Position numbers and translations under genes: made by a program | The notes under the pieces: model-generated | The model's database searches: none | What the model was told of the DNA's origin: nothing | Seen by the model: only the letters and a program-made list of their open reading frames with translations | Assembly (NCBI RefSeq): GCF_001437425.1 | Contig: NZ_JQCD01000009.1 | Coordinates: 46,084-110,083, forward strand | Reading direction: 5' to 3' | Source of the DNA: Weissella minor | GTDB taxonomy: Bacteria; Bacillota; Bacilli; Lactobacillales; Lactobacillaceae | DNA length: 64,000 nt | Part shown: piece after piece, positions 7,462 to 16,534 of the stretch | Position numbering within the stretch: position 1 is the stretch's first letter | Layout: the number at the start of each line of letters is the position of its first letter

Positions 7462-7770
7462 TTATTTTGTTTGGTAAAGCTCAATGAATTCACCAACTAA
7501 ATCTTTGTAAGTAATGGCGTTCATTAAATGATCTTGCGCATGAACCATGTATAAATTAACTTCGGTATGCTCACCTTGAGCTTCTTTGGTCAATAGGTCG
7601 GTTTGCACATTGTGCGCATCTGCGAGTGCATCGTTTGCTTGCTTCATATAGTCACTAGCAGCGTCAAAATCACCCTGTTTAGCGGCGTCTAGTGCTTGAT
7701 GAGCTAAACCTTTTGAGTTTCCGGCGTGCATGATTATACTCATGACAACCTGCATATATGCTTCATCCAT
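7462..7770 (-). CDS. PTS lactose/cellobiose-family IIA component
   Basis: The 102-residue all-helical protein carries the family active-site segment VHAQDHLM, with H77 as the probable phosphohistidine. It receives phosphate from HPr and passes it to the IIB protein encoded 3 bases upstream. The family includes LacF and ChbA/CelC. It is the last gene of the IIC-MupG-IIB-IIA operon. Confidence 0.93.
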   Translation of the reverse strand: MDEAYMQVVMSIIMHAGNSKGLAHQALDAAKQGDFDAASDYMKQANDALADAHNVQTDLLTKEAQGEHTEVNLYMVHAQDHLMNAITYKDLVGEFIELYQTK

Positions 7771-7773
7771 GAG

Positions 7774-8097
7774 CTAGTTCTCCATCAAATTCTCGGCAAA
7801 TTTAAGAATGTTTTCACCGTTCATCATGCCATAGTCCATCATGGGCATAACGTCCATTGGAATACCCTTAGCATCAGTCTTTGCTTTAATTTCATTCTTA
7901 AGATATGAAACTTGAGGACCAAGTAACACAACATCAGGGATGCGTTCTGCGTTTAGCTCACGTTCAACATCAGCCGTTGACTTAGCAAATACTTCATAGT
8001 CTTTACCAGCTGCTTGAGCGGCCTCTTCAATTTTTTGAACCATGAGTGAAGTTGACATACCTGCGGCGCAGGCAAGCATAATTTTTTTATCAGCCAT
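7774..8097 (-). CDS. PTS lactose/cellobiose-family IIB component
   Basis: The 107-residue protein begins KKIMLACAAGMSTS, with C10 as the phosphocysteine in the P-loop-like turn of the IIB-cellobiose family. It passes phosphate to sugar bound by IIC. AGGAG lies 8 bases before the ATG. It is translated with IIA (3-base gap) and sits 10 bases after the MupG-like gene. Confidence 0.93.
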   Translation of the reverse strand: MADKKIMLACAAGMSTSLMVQKIEEAAQAAGKDYEVFAKSTADVERELNAERIPDVVLLGPQVSYLKNEIKAKTDAKGIPMDVMPMMDYGMMNGENILKFAENLMEN

Positions 8098-8107
8098 AAT
8101 AATTCTC

Positions 8108-9196
8108 CTATTTTTGCGTTAATTTAAATGTCTGCCAAGGCTTGATGGTCTCTAGCACGGGCAGGTTACTTGCTGCAATATGTCCAACCCGGTTGTAATG
8201 ACCATCATTTTCCCAAGGTTGTAGGGCGATTTGTAGTTCACCTTTGTATTGACCAAATGAATCATTACCGATGACAATATCGCCAACTTGAATATCATCC
8301 AAATGTTGGGCCGGAATCGTTTCCTTGGCGTATTTGACACGTGGTTGACTCGAGCGAATCATATATCCAGAGAAGTCCCCACGGAAGAGGTGGATTTCAT
8401 CAAGAATAATTTGTTTTTCAACAAGGGTTAAGTCATCCGCTAACGCTACTTCCAAAACGGGATAAGGCGTGTCGTAAGCCAAACGAATTTGTTCTAATTC
8501 AGCCGCACTCAAAAGTGAACTACTGATATATAGATTATCGATTGTATTGAGCTGCTTCATTAATTGAACTTGACTAGCGGCTGACATGCGACGTTGGGCT
8601 TCCATTGAAACCATTTTATCTGAAACGGGCCAAGGCCCTACTGTGCCGGTTTCTCCGTCAATGAATGCAGAAGTTTCAAGATTATATTGCTTATAACGCG
8701 CTGTGGCATTTAAGAAATAGTCTTGCTGTAACCCAGTTCTGATTTGTGGATAAAAATTGTGTGAACCGACTAAGTTTCGAGGATTCGGACCAAAGTCCCA
8801 AATCATATCAATGTAATGTTGGCCACGAGAGATATTCGTTTCAATTTTGAGATTATAGGGGTTATAAGTCATTTTGGCTTCTTCGTACCCAGTAAATCCT
8901 TCATCCAAACGAACGGATGTAACACCTAATTGATCAAAGAAACTTAAGTCATCATAAGTGATGCCTAATTGTTGAAATAGTTTTGGATTAATATCAATGG
9001 TTGTGGCCATGCCTAGGCTATTTCCATAGTCAATAATCGCTTGAAAACGGCTGATGACATCGTCAGCATCTCCGGTGACTTCCAATAATGAAGTGAAAAT
9101 TTTAGTGTAGCCAAAGCGATGGGCATCATCTAAGAAATTTTTCATTTCATCAAATTCAGATTTTGACGGATAAATTGAAACACCTAGTTCATGCAT
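8108..9196 (-). CDS. MupG-family 6-phospho-N-acetylmuramidase (DUF871)
   Basis: This family has an N-terminal TIM barrel and a small C-terminal cyclophilin-like domain. The opening LGVSIYPS, the segment SVRLDEGF and the SHNFYP motif are characteristic. The studied member, staphylococcal MupG, hydrolyses MurNAc-6P-GlcNAc made during PTS uptake of a peptidoglycan disaccharide. Placement between PTS genes fits cleavage of an imported 6-phospho-disaccharide. Here the PTS is of lactose/cellobiose type rather than the MurP type, so the exact substrate is inferred. No murQ-like etherase is in the operon. Confidence 0.85.
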   Translation of the reverse strand: MHELGVSIYPSKSEFDEMKNFLDDAHRFGYTKIFTSLLEVTGDADDVISRFQAIIDYGNSLGMATTIDINPKLFQQLGITYDDLSFFDQLGVTSVRLDEGFTGYEEAKMTYNPYNLKIETNISRGQHYIDMIWDFGPNPRNLVGSHNFYPQIRTGLQQDYFLNATARYKQYNLETSAFIDGETGTVGPWPVSDKMVSMEAQRRMSAASQVQLMKQLNTIDNLYISSSLLSAAELEQIRLAYDTPYPVLEVALADDLTLVEKQIILDEIHLFRGDFSGYMIRSSQPRVKYAKETIPAQHLDDIQVGDIVIGNDSFGQYKGELQIALQPWENDGHYNRVGHIAASNLPVLETIKPWQTFKLTQK

Positions 9197-9213
9197 ATTC
9201 GTGTACCTCGTTT

Positions 9214-10524
9214 TTATGCGACTTCTTTTTGAGCAATTTTTTGTTCTTCGGCCAATTCAATCCGGTCAATCGTCTTCATGAATGGTAGATAAAGGAGCGT
9301 GTCGAGGACAAGTAGTCCAATTTGTAAGACAGCACCTGAAATATGTGAGCCTGTTGCTAAGAAACCAGAAATAATTGGTGGTGTGACCCAAGGGACAACG
9401 ACACCGACTGTTGCGTGAACAAGGCCAGTTGACATCGCAACATAGGCGATGATGGCATTGATAACTGGGACAAAGACGAATGGAATAATTAAGCTAACAT
9501 TCAAAACGACTGGAACACCAAACATCGTTGGTTCATTGATATTAAAGAGACCAGGGGGCGTAATAAGCTTTTCTAATGTCTTGTAACGGGTTGATTTTGC
9601 AGCAATCCACATGGCACAGACTAGGCCAAGTGTGGCACCACCACCACCAAGATAGACGAAGAAGTCCATGAATGGTTGTGTAACGATATGGGGCATAACT
9701 GCGCCAGGGTTGCTTTGATAAACTTTTAAGTTTTCAGCCATCAAAGCCAACCAAATTGGACTCATGATGGCACCGGTAATGTTACCACCGTGAATTCCAA
9801 TGAACCAAAGCAATGACGTTAGAATTGTCACGACAATGGCACCGATTAGTGAACCACCGAAGGCACCTAGTGGCTTACCTAGAAGCACTTGCAAAACTTG
9901 ATGAATATTTTCGAATGGTGTCATTTGTAGACCGGCATAAACAAGTCCCCAGAAGATAAGAATGACAAAGCCTGGAATAAGGGCAGCGAATGAATTTGAA
10001 ACTGCAGGTGGGACCCCTGCAGGCATCTTAATGCGAATGTTATGCTTAACAAACCAATTAAAGATTGCTGTACTAATAAGGGCAACCAGAATTGCAGCGA
10101 AAAGACCACCAGCGCCTAAGAAACTGTAAGCAATTCCAGTTTGTGGCTCTTTACCAGCACTGAGTAGGTCAGGTGTTACCAAGAAGAAGCTTGCTAATGA
10201 CAAGATTCCAGCGGATAAAGCATCTGTACCATGTGATTCAGCATAACGATAGGCGATTCCAAATGAGGCCACCAAACCAATTAAACCGAAACTCGAATTG
10301 ACAATCTTAACGAGCCAATCAAAGATACCTGTATCGATTAACCAATTTTTAAAAGGTTCGATTGAAAAACCATTGGCAATCAATAAGGCCATTGATCCAA
10401 CAATAACAAGGGGCATACTCAATGCAATTCCATCACGGATTGCATTTAGAGGTTTATTTGCTGCTAATTTGACCCCGATGGGTTGCAAATACTTCTCCAG
10501 AAAGTGTGTAACTTTATCATTCAT
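9214..10524 (-). CDS. PTS cellobiose/diacetylchitobiose-family IIC permease
   Basis: The 436-residue membrane protein belongs to the CelB/ChbC family. It has about ten membrane segments and the conserved GGNITGAIMSPIWL and FNINEPTMFGVPVVLN segments that form the sugar site. It transports and helps phosphorylate a beta-linked disaccharide or amino sugar. It is the first gene of the operon, with GGAGGA before the ATG. Its leader region contains a cre box, two NagR-like sites and a hairpin. Confidence 0.93.
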   Translation of the reverse strand: MNDKVTHFLEKYLQPIGVKLAANKPLNAIRDGIALSMPLVIVGSMALLIANGFSIEPFKNWLIDTGIFDWLVKIVNSSFGLIGLVASFGIAYRYAESHGTDALSAGILSLASFFLVTPDLLSAGKEPQTGIAYSFLGAGGLFAAILVALISTAIFNWFVKHNIRIKMPAGVPPAVSNSFAALIPGFVILIFWGLVYAGLQMTPFENIHQVLQVLLGKPLGAFGGSLIGAIVVTILTSLLWFIGIHGGNITGAIMSPIWLALMAENLKVYQSNPGAVMPHIVTQPFMDFFVYLGGGGATLGLVCAMWIAAKSTRYKTLEKLITPPGLFNINEPTMFGVPVVLNVSLIIPFVFVPVINAIIAYVAMSTGLVHATVGVVVPWVTPPIISGFLATGSHISGAVLQIGLLVLDTLLYLPFMKTIDRIELAEEQKIAQKEVA

Positions 10525-10547
10525 AATGTTTCCTCCAAAAACCTAAT

Positions 10548-10572
10548 GTATTGTCTGTCTGATTGACAATAC
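10548..10572 (-). promoter_or_regulatory. Hairpin in the PTS operon leader
   Basis: GTATTGTC and GACAATAC form a perfect 8-bp inverted repeat around a 9-base loop. It lies 24-48 bases upstream of the IIC start codon. An extra GGAGG is just before it on the minus strand. Its role is unknown. Confidence 0.5.
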
Positions 10573-10590
10573 CTCCTGTACAATTACTAA

Positions 10591-10604
10591 TGTAACCGCT
10601 TTCA
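10591..10604 (-). promoter_or_regulatory. cre box (CcpA site) for the PTS operon
   Basis: TGTAACCGCTTTCA matches the consensus TGWAANCGNTNWCA at every fixed position. A weaker copy with one mismatch lies at 10667-10680. Confidence 0.8.
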
Positions 10605-10644
10605 ATGCGAAAAGCTAGCCTTTTATAAAAAATTTAATGTGCCC

Positions 10645-10738
10645 CAATCTATACCATGGGTTTAGGCGCAATCGGTTTCATAGGGCTGATATATTTAAGG
10701 GATAGTGCACTTTTTAAACAAATTAGTCTATACCAATT
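10645..10738 (-). promoter_or_regulatory. Two NagR/GntR-type operator candidates
   Basis: CAATCTATACCATG (10645-10658) and TAGTCTATACCAATT (10724-10738) share TCTATACCA. Read on the minus strand they give TGGTATAGATTG and AATTGGTATAGACTA, close to the HutC/NagR (YvoA) site ATTGGTATAGACAA as I recall it. Control by GlcNAc-6P through NagR would fit the MupG context. Confidence 0.55.
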
Positions 10739-10847
10739 TAGAGGGCTTTTTTTGATTTCTGTTCGCTAAGGTTATGAAATAAAACATGGTAGAAAAAATA
10801 TTGAAAAAATTTGTCTTGATTGCCATTAGCTTACTGTATTAAGTTTT

Positions 10848-10878
10848 TTGCACAGAGAATTATGATTCGGCTTATAAT
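10848..10878 (+). promoter_or_regulatory. Promoter of the 51-residue membrane protein gene
   Basis: TTGCAC (10848-10853) and TATAAT (10873-10878) are 19 bases apart. The -10 is perfect and the spacing is long. It lies 29 bases before the start codon. Confidence 0.5.
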
Positions 10879-10906
10879 GGAAATAAGAAAAGCATAAGAG
10901 GATGAA

Positions 10907-11062
10907 ATGATGGATATTGGGATATTAATTATATTGTATGTCATTGCCTTGCTTTGTTTGATGTTTGGCGTACAGGGTAAAGGGTCTGCAAAGCAGAAGG
11001 GAATCTTGACTTTAGTTGGGTTGGTTTTCCTGATTGGTGCAATTATTTATATGGCGTGGTAA
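10907..11062 (+). CDS. Small two-span membrane protein (51 residues)
   Basis: The frame from ATGATGGATATTGGG to TAA encodes two hydrophobic helices (ILIILYVIALLCLMFGV and GILTLVGLVFLIGAIIYMAW) joined by a positive loop GKGSAKQKG. AAGAGGA is a good ribosome site, especially for the second ATG at 10910. No family is recognised. The VOC-domain gene follows after 21 bases and may be co-transcribed. Confidence 0.65.
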   Translation: MMDIGILIILYVIALLCLMFGVQGKGSAKQKGILTLVGLVFLIGAIIYMAW

Positions 11063-11083
11063 ACGTGAAAAGAGAGTAGAGTT

Positions 11084-11440
11084 ATGCAAAATAAAGTAAG
11101 AATTATGTTGTATGTTAGTGATGTGATGCAACATGCAATGTTTTGGCAGGAGAATTTTCAAGCGGATATTGTTGAAGAAATTGATTTGCAAGAAGGGTAC
11201 AAAAATATTGTGTTGGGGCTAGCGCCAACAATTGAGTTGTCTTTGTTTGATAAAGCATTTATTACAAAATATTCACCAGAAGTCGCAGATAATGTGCCTT
11301 CACTGATGTTGTATCGGACTGATTTTTTTGAATTACACGAACGTATGGCACAAGCGATGGAAATTGTTGAGGTTAATGGCACACAAACCTTTGCCTTTCC
11401 AGATCCAGATGGTCATTATTTCGTTGTGGCAAAAGGATAA
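11084..11440 (+). CDS. VOC (glyoxalase/bleomycin resistance-like) protein
   Basis: The 118-residue protein has the paired beta-alpha-beta-beta-beta modules of the vicinal oxygen chelate fold. It opens with VRIMLYVSDVMQHAMFWQENF and ends with FAFPDPDGHYFVVAKG, typical of YyaH/PhnB-like members. Metal-binding residues are not complete enough to name a reaction. It probably belongs to a transcription unit with the small membrane protein upstream. Confidence 0.75.
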   Translation: MQNKVRIMLYVSDVMQHAMFWQENFQADIVEEIDLQEGYKNIVLGLAPTIELSLFDKAFITKYSPEVADNVPSLMLYRTDFFELHERMAQAMEIVEVNGTQTFAFPDPDGHYFVVAKG

Positions 11441-11454
11441 GTGGCGGTCAGGTT

Positions 11455-11687
11455 ATGACATATTGGCAACCAACTCCAGCACGTTATCAATTAGCCTTAA
11501 CCTATTTGCGACATCAGATTTCTTTTGGACAACATCAGATTTCTTTTGGACAACATCATTTTTTGCAATACAAGGCTAATTAAGACGCTCAAAAAGAATA
11601 TGTGGAACCTTTAACGCAAACGAAGATGCGATGTGGGAAATGACGAGCTGGCTGTCACCAACAGACCGGGTTCAGGAGGATGAGTAA
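11455..11687 (+). pseudogene. Probable decayed gene with 21-bp tandem duplication
   Basis: A 42-codon frame (MTYWQPTPARYQLALTYLRH...) ends at TAA 11581-11583. Protein-like sequence continues in the same frame after the stop (DAQKEYVEPLTQ), and a different frame ends EDAMWEMTSWLSPTDRVQEDE at 11687. The fragments look like one gene broken by a stop and a frameshift. The first part has two in-frame copies of a 21-bp unit encoding HQISFGQ. I do not recognise the family. Confidence 0.4.
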
Positions 11688-12053
11688 ATGCGTTTATGGC
11701 ATGAAAAATTGATTTCCAAGCTGCCACGCCAACAATTGTTAGGACAACATCGTGAATGTTGTGCCTTGCGTGGCAAAGGCTGGGGAAGACCGCATCAAAC
11801 GGTCAATTATGTCTTTTTACATTCACCTTATAAATTATTTCAGTACCATCAACTCGTGATGGCAGAGATGACAAAGCGTGGTTATCAGCATGAAGTGAAA
11901 TGGGATCAACCAAATTATCGTGGACAACAATTAGCGGCATACGCAGAACTAACGCCGGTTCCTTTAACGAGACCTATTTTTCCAGAACATGATGATGCTT
12001 ATTTGGATGAATGCTTGCGGAATTTAGCCGCGAAGGGCATTGAACTTAATTAA
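11688..12053 (+). CDS. Pyrimidine-dimer DNA glycosylase-like protein (TIGR02328 type)
   Basis: The protein (121 residues) begins MRLWHEKLISKLPRQQLLGQ and contains HRECCALRGKGWGRPHQTVNYVF and the segment PYKLFQYHQLVMAEM. I associate this pattern with TIGR02328, which is related to the T4 endonuclease V family (PF03013). Those enzymes cut the glycosidic bond at UV-damaged pyrimidines. The start overlaps the end of the decayed upstream frame, with AGGAGG 6-7 bases before it. A UvrA paralogue follows after 22 bases, giving a small DNA-repair-like pair. Confidence 0.7.
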   Translation: MRLWHEKLISKLPRQQLLGQHRECCALRGKGWGRPHQTVNYVFLHSPYKLFQYHQLVMAEMTKRGYQHEVKWDQPNYRGQQLAAYAELTPVPLTRPIFPEHDDAYLDECLRNLAAKGIELN

Positions 12054-12075
12054 AAAGAAAATACAGGACGAGATT

Positions 12076-14319
12076 ATGGATGAAATGATTACTTTAACCC
12101 ATGCACGTGAGAATAATTTAAAGGATGTTAGCTTAGAAATTCCAAAACATAAAATTTCTATTTTTACTGGGGTTTCAGGTTCTGGTAAATCTTCAATTGT
12201 TTTTGATACAATTGCGCAAGAGTCAGGGCGTCAAATGAATGAGACTTACACGGGAATCGTTCGAACATTTTTACCAAAGTATAAACGACCAGATATCGAT
12301 GATATTCATGGTATTTCGCCCGTTATTATTGTGGATCAAAAAGCAATGGGTGGTAATGTGCGTTCAACTCTGGGGACGACAACTGACATTAATTCATTGT
12401 TCCGAATTTTATTCTCGCGCGTAGCTGAGCCACATTTGGGTGATTATGCTAATCTCTATTCCTTTAATGATCCACAGGGGATGTGTGAAACATGTGAGGG
12501 CTTAGGGCGCATCATTACCTTAAATATTGACGCTGCCTTTGATAAGACGAAATCTTTAAATGAAGGACCATTTATCTACCCTGGTTATAAAGTTGATGGG
12601 ATGCAATGGCGGACTTTTGCTGAATCAGGATTTTTCGACAACGATAAAGCCTTGCAGGATTATACTGATGCAGAATGGCATCAATTCTTATATGGTGAAC
12701 AAACAAAAGTCGAAATCACTTATAAAAAATCAAAGCTTGAAGTGACGTATGAAGGTTTCGTGAATCACTTTATCCGGACCCAAGTGAAGACGGATAAGGA
12801 ACAAACAAAGACATCAGCAAAAATTATGGACGAATTTAGCATTGCTGAAACATGTCCAACCTGTGGTGGGGCGCGTTATAACCAAGCCGTTTTAAATTCA
12901 ACAATTGATGGTTATTCGATTTATGATTTAACCAATTTAGAGCTAGATGAATTAGCACAAACATTACCTAAATTAACCGTGCCAGCTTCGGCCCAAGGCT
13001 TGATTGACGGCATTTTAACCCGAGTAAACAGCTTGATTTCAATTGGTTTGGGTTATATGAATTTGACCCGTGAAACCAGTACATTATCTGGTGGGGAATC
13101 ACAACGTGTGAAGATGATTAAAAATCTTTCAAGTAGTTTGACGGATATGATTTACGTTTTTGATGAACCAAGTACTGGTTTGCATCCGAAAGACGTCCAC
13201 CGGATGAATGAATTATTGGAACAAATTCGTGATATCGGGAACACGGTCTTAGTTGTTGAACATGACCCGGACGTGATTAAAATTGCAGATTATATTGTAG
13301 ACGTCGGACCTAAAGCTGGTGTCCATGGTGGTGAAATTATGTTCACCGGTTCTTATGATGAATTATTAGCATCAGACACGTTAACCGGCCGTTCTTTAAA
13401 ACAGGCTTTGCCTTTTAAGCCAGTTCCACGTAAGCCTGAGCATTTCATTACCACCCAGCCAAGTGAATTACATAATCTTAAAAATGTTGCGTTATCAATT
13501 CCAGAACAGGTGCTAACCGTGTTAACTGGTGTGGCTGGATCAGGAAAGAGCTCGCTGATTAAAGGTGTGTTCTTAATGGAACATCCTGAAGCTATTTATA
13601 TTGACCAAAAGCCAATTCATACCAATAGTCGTTCGAATCCAGCGACGTATATGGATATGATGACAGCGATTCGAAAGTTATTTGCGACTTCAAATGACGT
13701 TGATAATGGTTTCTTCAGTTATAATTCAAAGGGTGCTTGTACGGAATGTAATGGAACAGGAAAACTACAATTGAACCTATCATATATGGATCAAAATGAT
13801 GTAGAATGTCCACGTTGTCATGGAACACGTTATGAGCCCGAGGTCTTACAATATACGTATAAAGATAAGAATATTGTAGACGTTATGGATATGTCGATTG
13901 AGGATGCGTTAGATTATTTTGAAGCGAAGCCACTTCTTAAAAAGTTACAACAATTAGTAGATGTTGGACTAGGTTATTTGAGCCTCGGACAGAGTTTAAG
14001 CACCCTGTCAGGTGGTGAGTCGCAACGTTTAAAGTTAGCTAAGGAGTTAGCTGGAAAAGATGGCATTTATGTCTTAGATGAGCCAACAACAGGTTTGCAT
14101 ATGTCAGATATTAGTTTAATCTTGGATATTTTAAATCGTTTAGTTGATCGCGGAAATACGGTCATTGTGATTGAACATAATCTTGATGTTATTCGACAAG
14201 CGGATTGGATGATTGATATGGGACCGGCCGGCGGAAATGCTGGTGGTCAGATTATTTATACAGGAACACCTGCAGCTGCCGTAACAGATAAACAGTCAGT
14301 GACAGGTCAATATCTATAA
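12076..14319 (+). CDS. UvrA paralogue (short UvrA-like ABC ATPase)
   Basis: Two ABC ATPase halves are present. The first has GVSGSGKSS, a zinc module (CETCEGLG, CPTCGG) and LSGGESQRVKM. The second has GVAGSGKSS, a second zinc module (CTECNGTG, CPRCHG) and LSGGESQRLKL. At 747 residues it is about 200 shorter than true UvrA and lacks the usual UvrB-binding and insertion regions. Such paralogues are linked to drug or lesion tolerance in Gram-positives. The start at MDEMITLTHAREN is preceded by AGGACGAG. Ordinary uvrA is probably elsewhere. Confidence 0.85.
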   Translation: MDEMITLTHARENNLKDVSLEIPKHKISIFTGVSGSGKSSIVFDTIAQESGRQMNETYTGIVRTFLPKYKRPDIDDIHGISPVIIVDQKAMGGNVRSTLGTTTDINSLFRILFSRVAEPHLGDYANLYSFNDPQGMCETCEGLGRIITLNIDAAFDKTKSLNEGPFIYPGYKVDGMQWRTFAESGFFDNDKALQDYTDAEWHQFLYGEQTKVEITYKKSKLEVTYEGFVNHFIRTQVKTDKEQTKTSAKIMDEFSIAETCPTCGGARYNQAVLNSTIDGYSIYDLTNLELDELAQTLPKLTVPASAQGLIDGILTRVNSLISIGLGYMNLTRETSTLSGGESQRVKMIKNLSSSLTDMIYVFDEPSTGLHPKDVHRMNELLEQIRDIGNTVLVVEHDPDVIKIADYIVDVGPKAGVHGGEIMFTGSYDELLASDTLTGRSLKQALPFKPVPRKPEHFITTQPSELHNLKNVALSIPEQVLTVLTGVAGSGKSSLIKGVFLMEHPEAIYIDQKPIHTNSRSNPATYMDMMTAIRKLFATSNDVDNGFFSYNSKGACTECNGTGKLQLNLSYMDQNDVECPRCHGTRYEPEVLQYTYKDKNIVDVMDMSIEDALDYFEAKPLLKKLQQLVDVGLGYLSLGQSLSTLSGGESQRLKLAKELAGKDGIYVLDEPTTGLHMSDISLILDILNRLVDRGNTVIVIEHNLDVIRQADWMIDMGPAGGNAGGQIIYTGTPAAAVTDKQSVTGQYL

Positions 14320-14357
14320 AAAAGGTTCGAACGACTGCATTGTCGTTCGAACCTTTT
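14319..14357. terminator. Bidirectional terminator
   Basis: AAAAAAGGTTCGAACGAC and its complement form an 18-bp stem with a 6-base loop and U-runs both ways. It separates the convergent UvrA-like and TagF-like genes. Confidence 0.93.
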
Positions 14358-14358
14358 T

Positions 14359-16332
14359 TTATTTCAGGATTTTCTTAATCGCTTGCGTGACACGCTTACG
14401 TGCTTTTGTATCCATTTGTTTGTAAATGTTTTCTGGCACTTGTGAACGTTGGGCATTCGTTAAACGTTCTTGCTTAACCGCATTCTTTAAGGAGAACAAT
14501 AAATCATCTTCATTATCGACAACTGGGCCCACAATATCGTGAGGGTCAATATCAAAATGGCGATTTTCAACCAGTTCATCAAATTGATAGTAAATAACTG
14601 GTCGGTTTTGTAGGGCAAAATCAAAACTAACACTGGCGTAGTCGGTAATCATAATTTGATTATCCCGAAGTAAGTCTGACACATCTTTACGACGTTTGTT
14701 CTCTAAAATTTTAACAAAATCAGAATGGAACAAATGACGGTATTCACGCATGTCAGGATGTAGAATGAACGAAATTTGCAAGCGCTTTTCAGCGGCGAGT
14801 GCTTTAAGTTCAGGGTTATTAATTAATTGCATGTATGTCGTATAGAATAAACTTGTTTTAAATTCATCTTCAGTGACATCCATTAATTTACGACGACGCG
14901 TTGGCATAATCAAGACGTGGCGACGGGCTTTGAAAGTTGACCACATGCGATTTCGCAACAATTCATCAAAACGGGGAAGTCCGGTTAGTAAAATTTGATT
15001 ACGCTTATAGCCAAACTCACTTTCAACGAATTCAACTTCACGATCAGAACTAACCACAATTTGTTCATTGACGGCTGGCTTTTCACGGACCGCTTGTGCT
15101 TTAAGACCAGCGATACCGTGTTGTAAGTTAATCTTTGGTGTTTGCGTAATTTTTTGATTTAGATAATTAGAATCAAAAGGTAACAAATTTTCGACATCGT
15201 GCGTGAATAAGAATAAATCAGCCATTAAGAATAATTCAAGATGGCGTGGCGTTTGGAACGTGATGATATGATCTTCGTAGTGGTCCAAATTCTCACGCTC
15301 AGTTGATTCACTAGTGATGACATAGTAAGTATCGAAGTCTTTGGCATGATATTTATTCAGGTAATTAAACATCACGCTACCATTGTCATGTGCTTCTGTG
15401 ACCCGTTCAGTAATTAAAATGACTGGACGCTTGCCCGTACGTGGGTGGTCAGAGTTTGGATGTTTGGCCTGATAGGCTTGAAGTTGAATTTGTAATTCTT
15501 GCGGTACAAAACTAGCAGCATAAGCTAATTGTTGTGTCGCTAATAGGGTTGGTTGAATCAACATGCACAACTGTTGGTCATAGTTTGTATAAGCATCCGT
15601 TAATGCTGTGGCTTTTTCAATGGTCAAAGGCTGGACAACGGGTGCAATATCTTGATGGTCTTGATCAATCTCAATCCAAAAAGTATTTTCTGTTTTGGCA
15701 CCATTCTTTTGAACGGAAGGGATTTCATCAAATTCACGCGCAATATCAGTCGGTGAGAATTCAGCTAAGACACGACTTTTAAATGTGCCTTGTCCCATAT
15801 CAAAAGTTGAGGTTGTAGCACTCGCAACTTTCATAATTTGTTGCTTCTCTTCATGGCCAATCAAAATTTGGACCGCTGAAGGAGCGACTGACTTAGCATA
15901 AACATCTAATGTTAATTTGATATTGTTTTGATTTTGTTCAAAAGCAATTAGCGTTGCATTTTCGAATAAGGCTTGCCCCGAAGGCAATGCATTCATTGAA
16001 AACGCTAATTGTTCTTGTTCATCCATGAAAAGATAAAGGCGGTCATGACCAACATTAGCGGTTAATTTATTTTCAGGCACAAAAAAATTGTCAACCTGAA
16101 AATCAATTGTCTGTGGCTCAGCATCTGAACCATAAATTAAACGTGCGGTAACAATGTTTTCTGAATGCAAGAAACTCGTAACTTGTGTGTCAGAAATGGT
16201 ATACGTGTGCGCCCCCTCATCTGAAAAATAAGTATCCGAGTTAATACCTTGGATTCGAAGACTTGGTAAGACCATTTCACTTGAAATAATAAATTGCCCT
16301 TGCGAGAAATGGGCCTTAACGTATGCCGGCAT
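14359..16332 (-). CDS. CDP-glycerol glycerophosphotransferase (TagF/TagB-like)
   Basis: The start at 16332 (MPAYVKAHFSQGQF) follows AAAGGAAG. The longer frame to 16392 lacks a ribosome site. Residues 1 to about 290 form a beta-rich N-terminal region. Residues about 300-657 are the glycerophosphotransferase domain (PF04464), with KINLQHGIAGLKA in place of the usual WHGTPLK and DYASVSFDFALQNRPVIYY near the end. It should transfer glycerol-phosphate or ribitol-phosphate to a wall teichoic acid primer on the inner membrane face. It stands alone, far from tagGH. The 657-residue length is near that of TagF polymerases. Confidence 0.85.
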   Translation of the reverse strand: MPAYVKAHFSQGQFIISSEMVLPSLRIQGINSDTYFSDEGAHTYTISDTQVTSFLHSENIVTARLIYGSDAEPQTIDFQVDNFFVPENKLTANVGHDRLYLFMDEQEQLAFSMNALPSGQALFENATLIAFEQNQNNIKLTLDVYAKSVAPSAVQILIGHEEKQQIMKVASATTSTFDMGQGTFKSRVLAEFSPTDIAREFDEIPSVQKNGAKTENTFWIEIDQDHQDIAPVVQPLTIEKATALTDAYTNYDQQLCMLIQPTLLATQQLAYAASFVPQELQIQLQAYQAKHPNSDHPRTGKRPVILITERVTEAHDNGSVMFNYLNKYHAKDFDTYYVITSESTERENLDHYEDHIITFQTPRHLELFLMADLFLFTHDVENLLPFDSNYLNQKITQTPKINLQHGIAGLKAQAVREKPAVNEQIVVSSDREVEFVESEFGYKRNQILLTGLPRFDELLRNRMWSTFKARRHVLIMPTRRRKLMDVTEDEFKTSLFYTTYMQLINNPELKALAAEKRLQISFILHPDMREYRHLFHSDFVKILENKRRKDVSDLLRDNQIMITDYASVSFDFALQNRPVIYYQFDELVENRHFDIDPHDIVGPVVDNEDDLLFSLKNAVKQERLTNAQRSQVPENIYKQMDTKARKRVTQAIKKILK

Positions 16333-16534
16333 GTTTGTGCACTTCCTTTCGATGTCATTCAACCTGTACTTTTTAATTGTACAATTTGTCATTTAAATAA
16401 TAAATCGATTTTGGTCAGGCTTAATGCTTCATTAACCTTTAATTGAATTGGTATGAATTATTCTGGAGAGTGCGCTATTTCAAAGTATTAGATATATAAT
16501 ATATGTAACTAAGACGGATAGGTGGGGAACGTGT

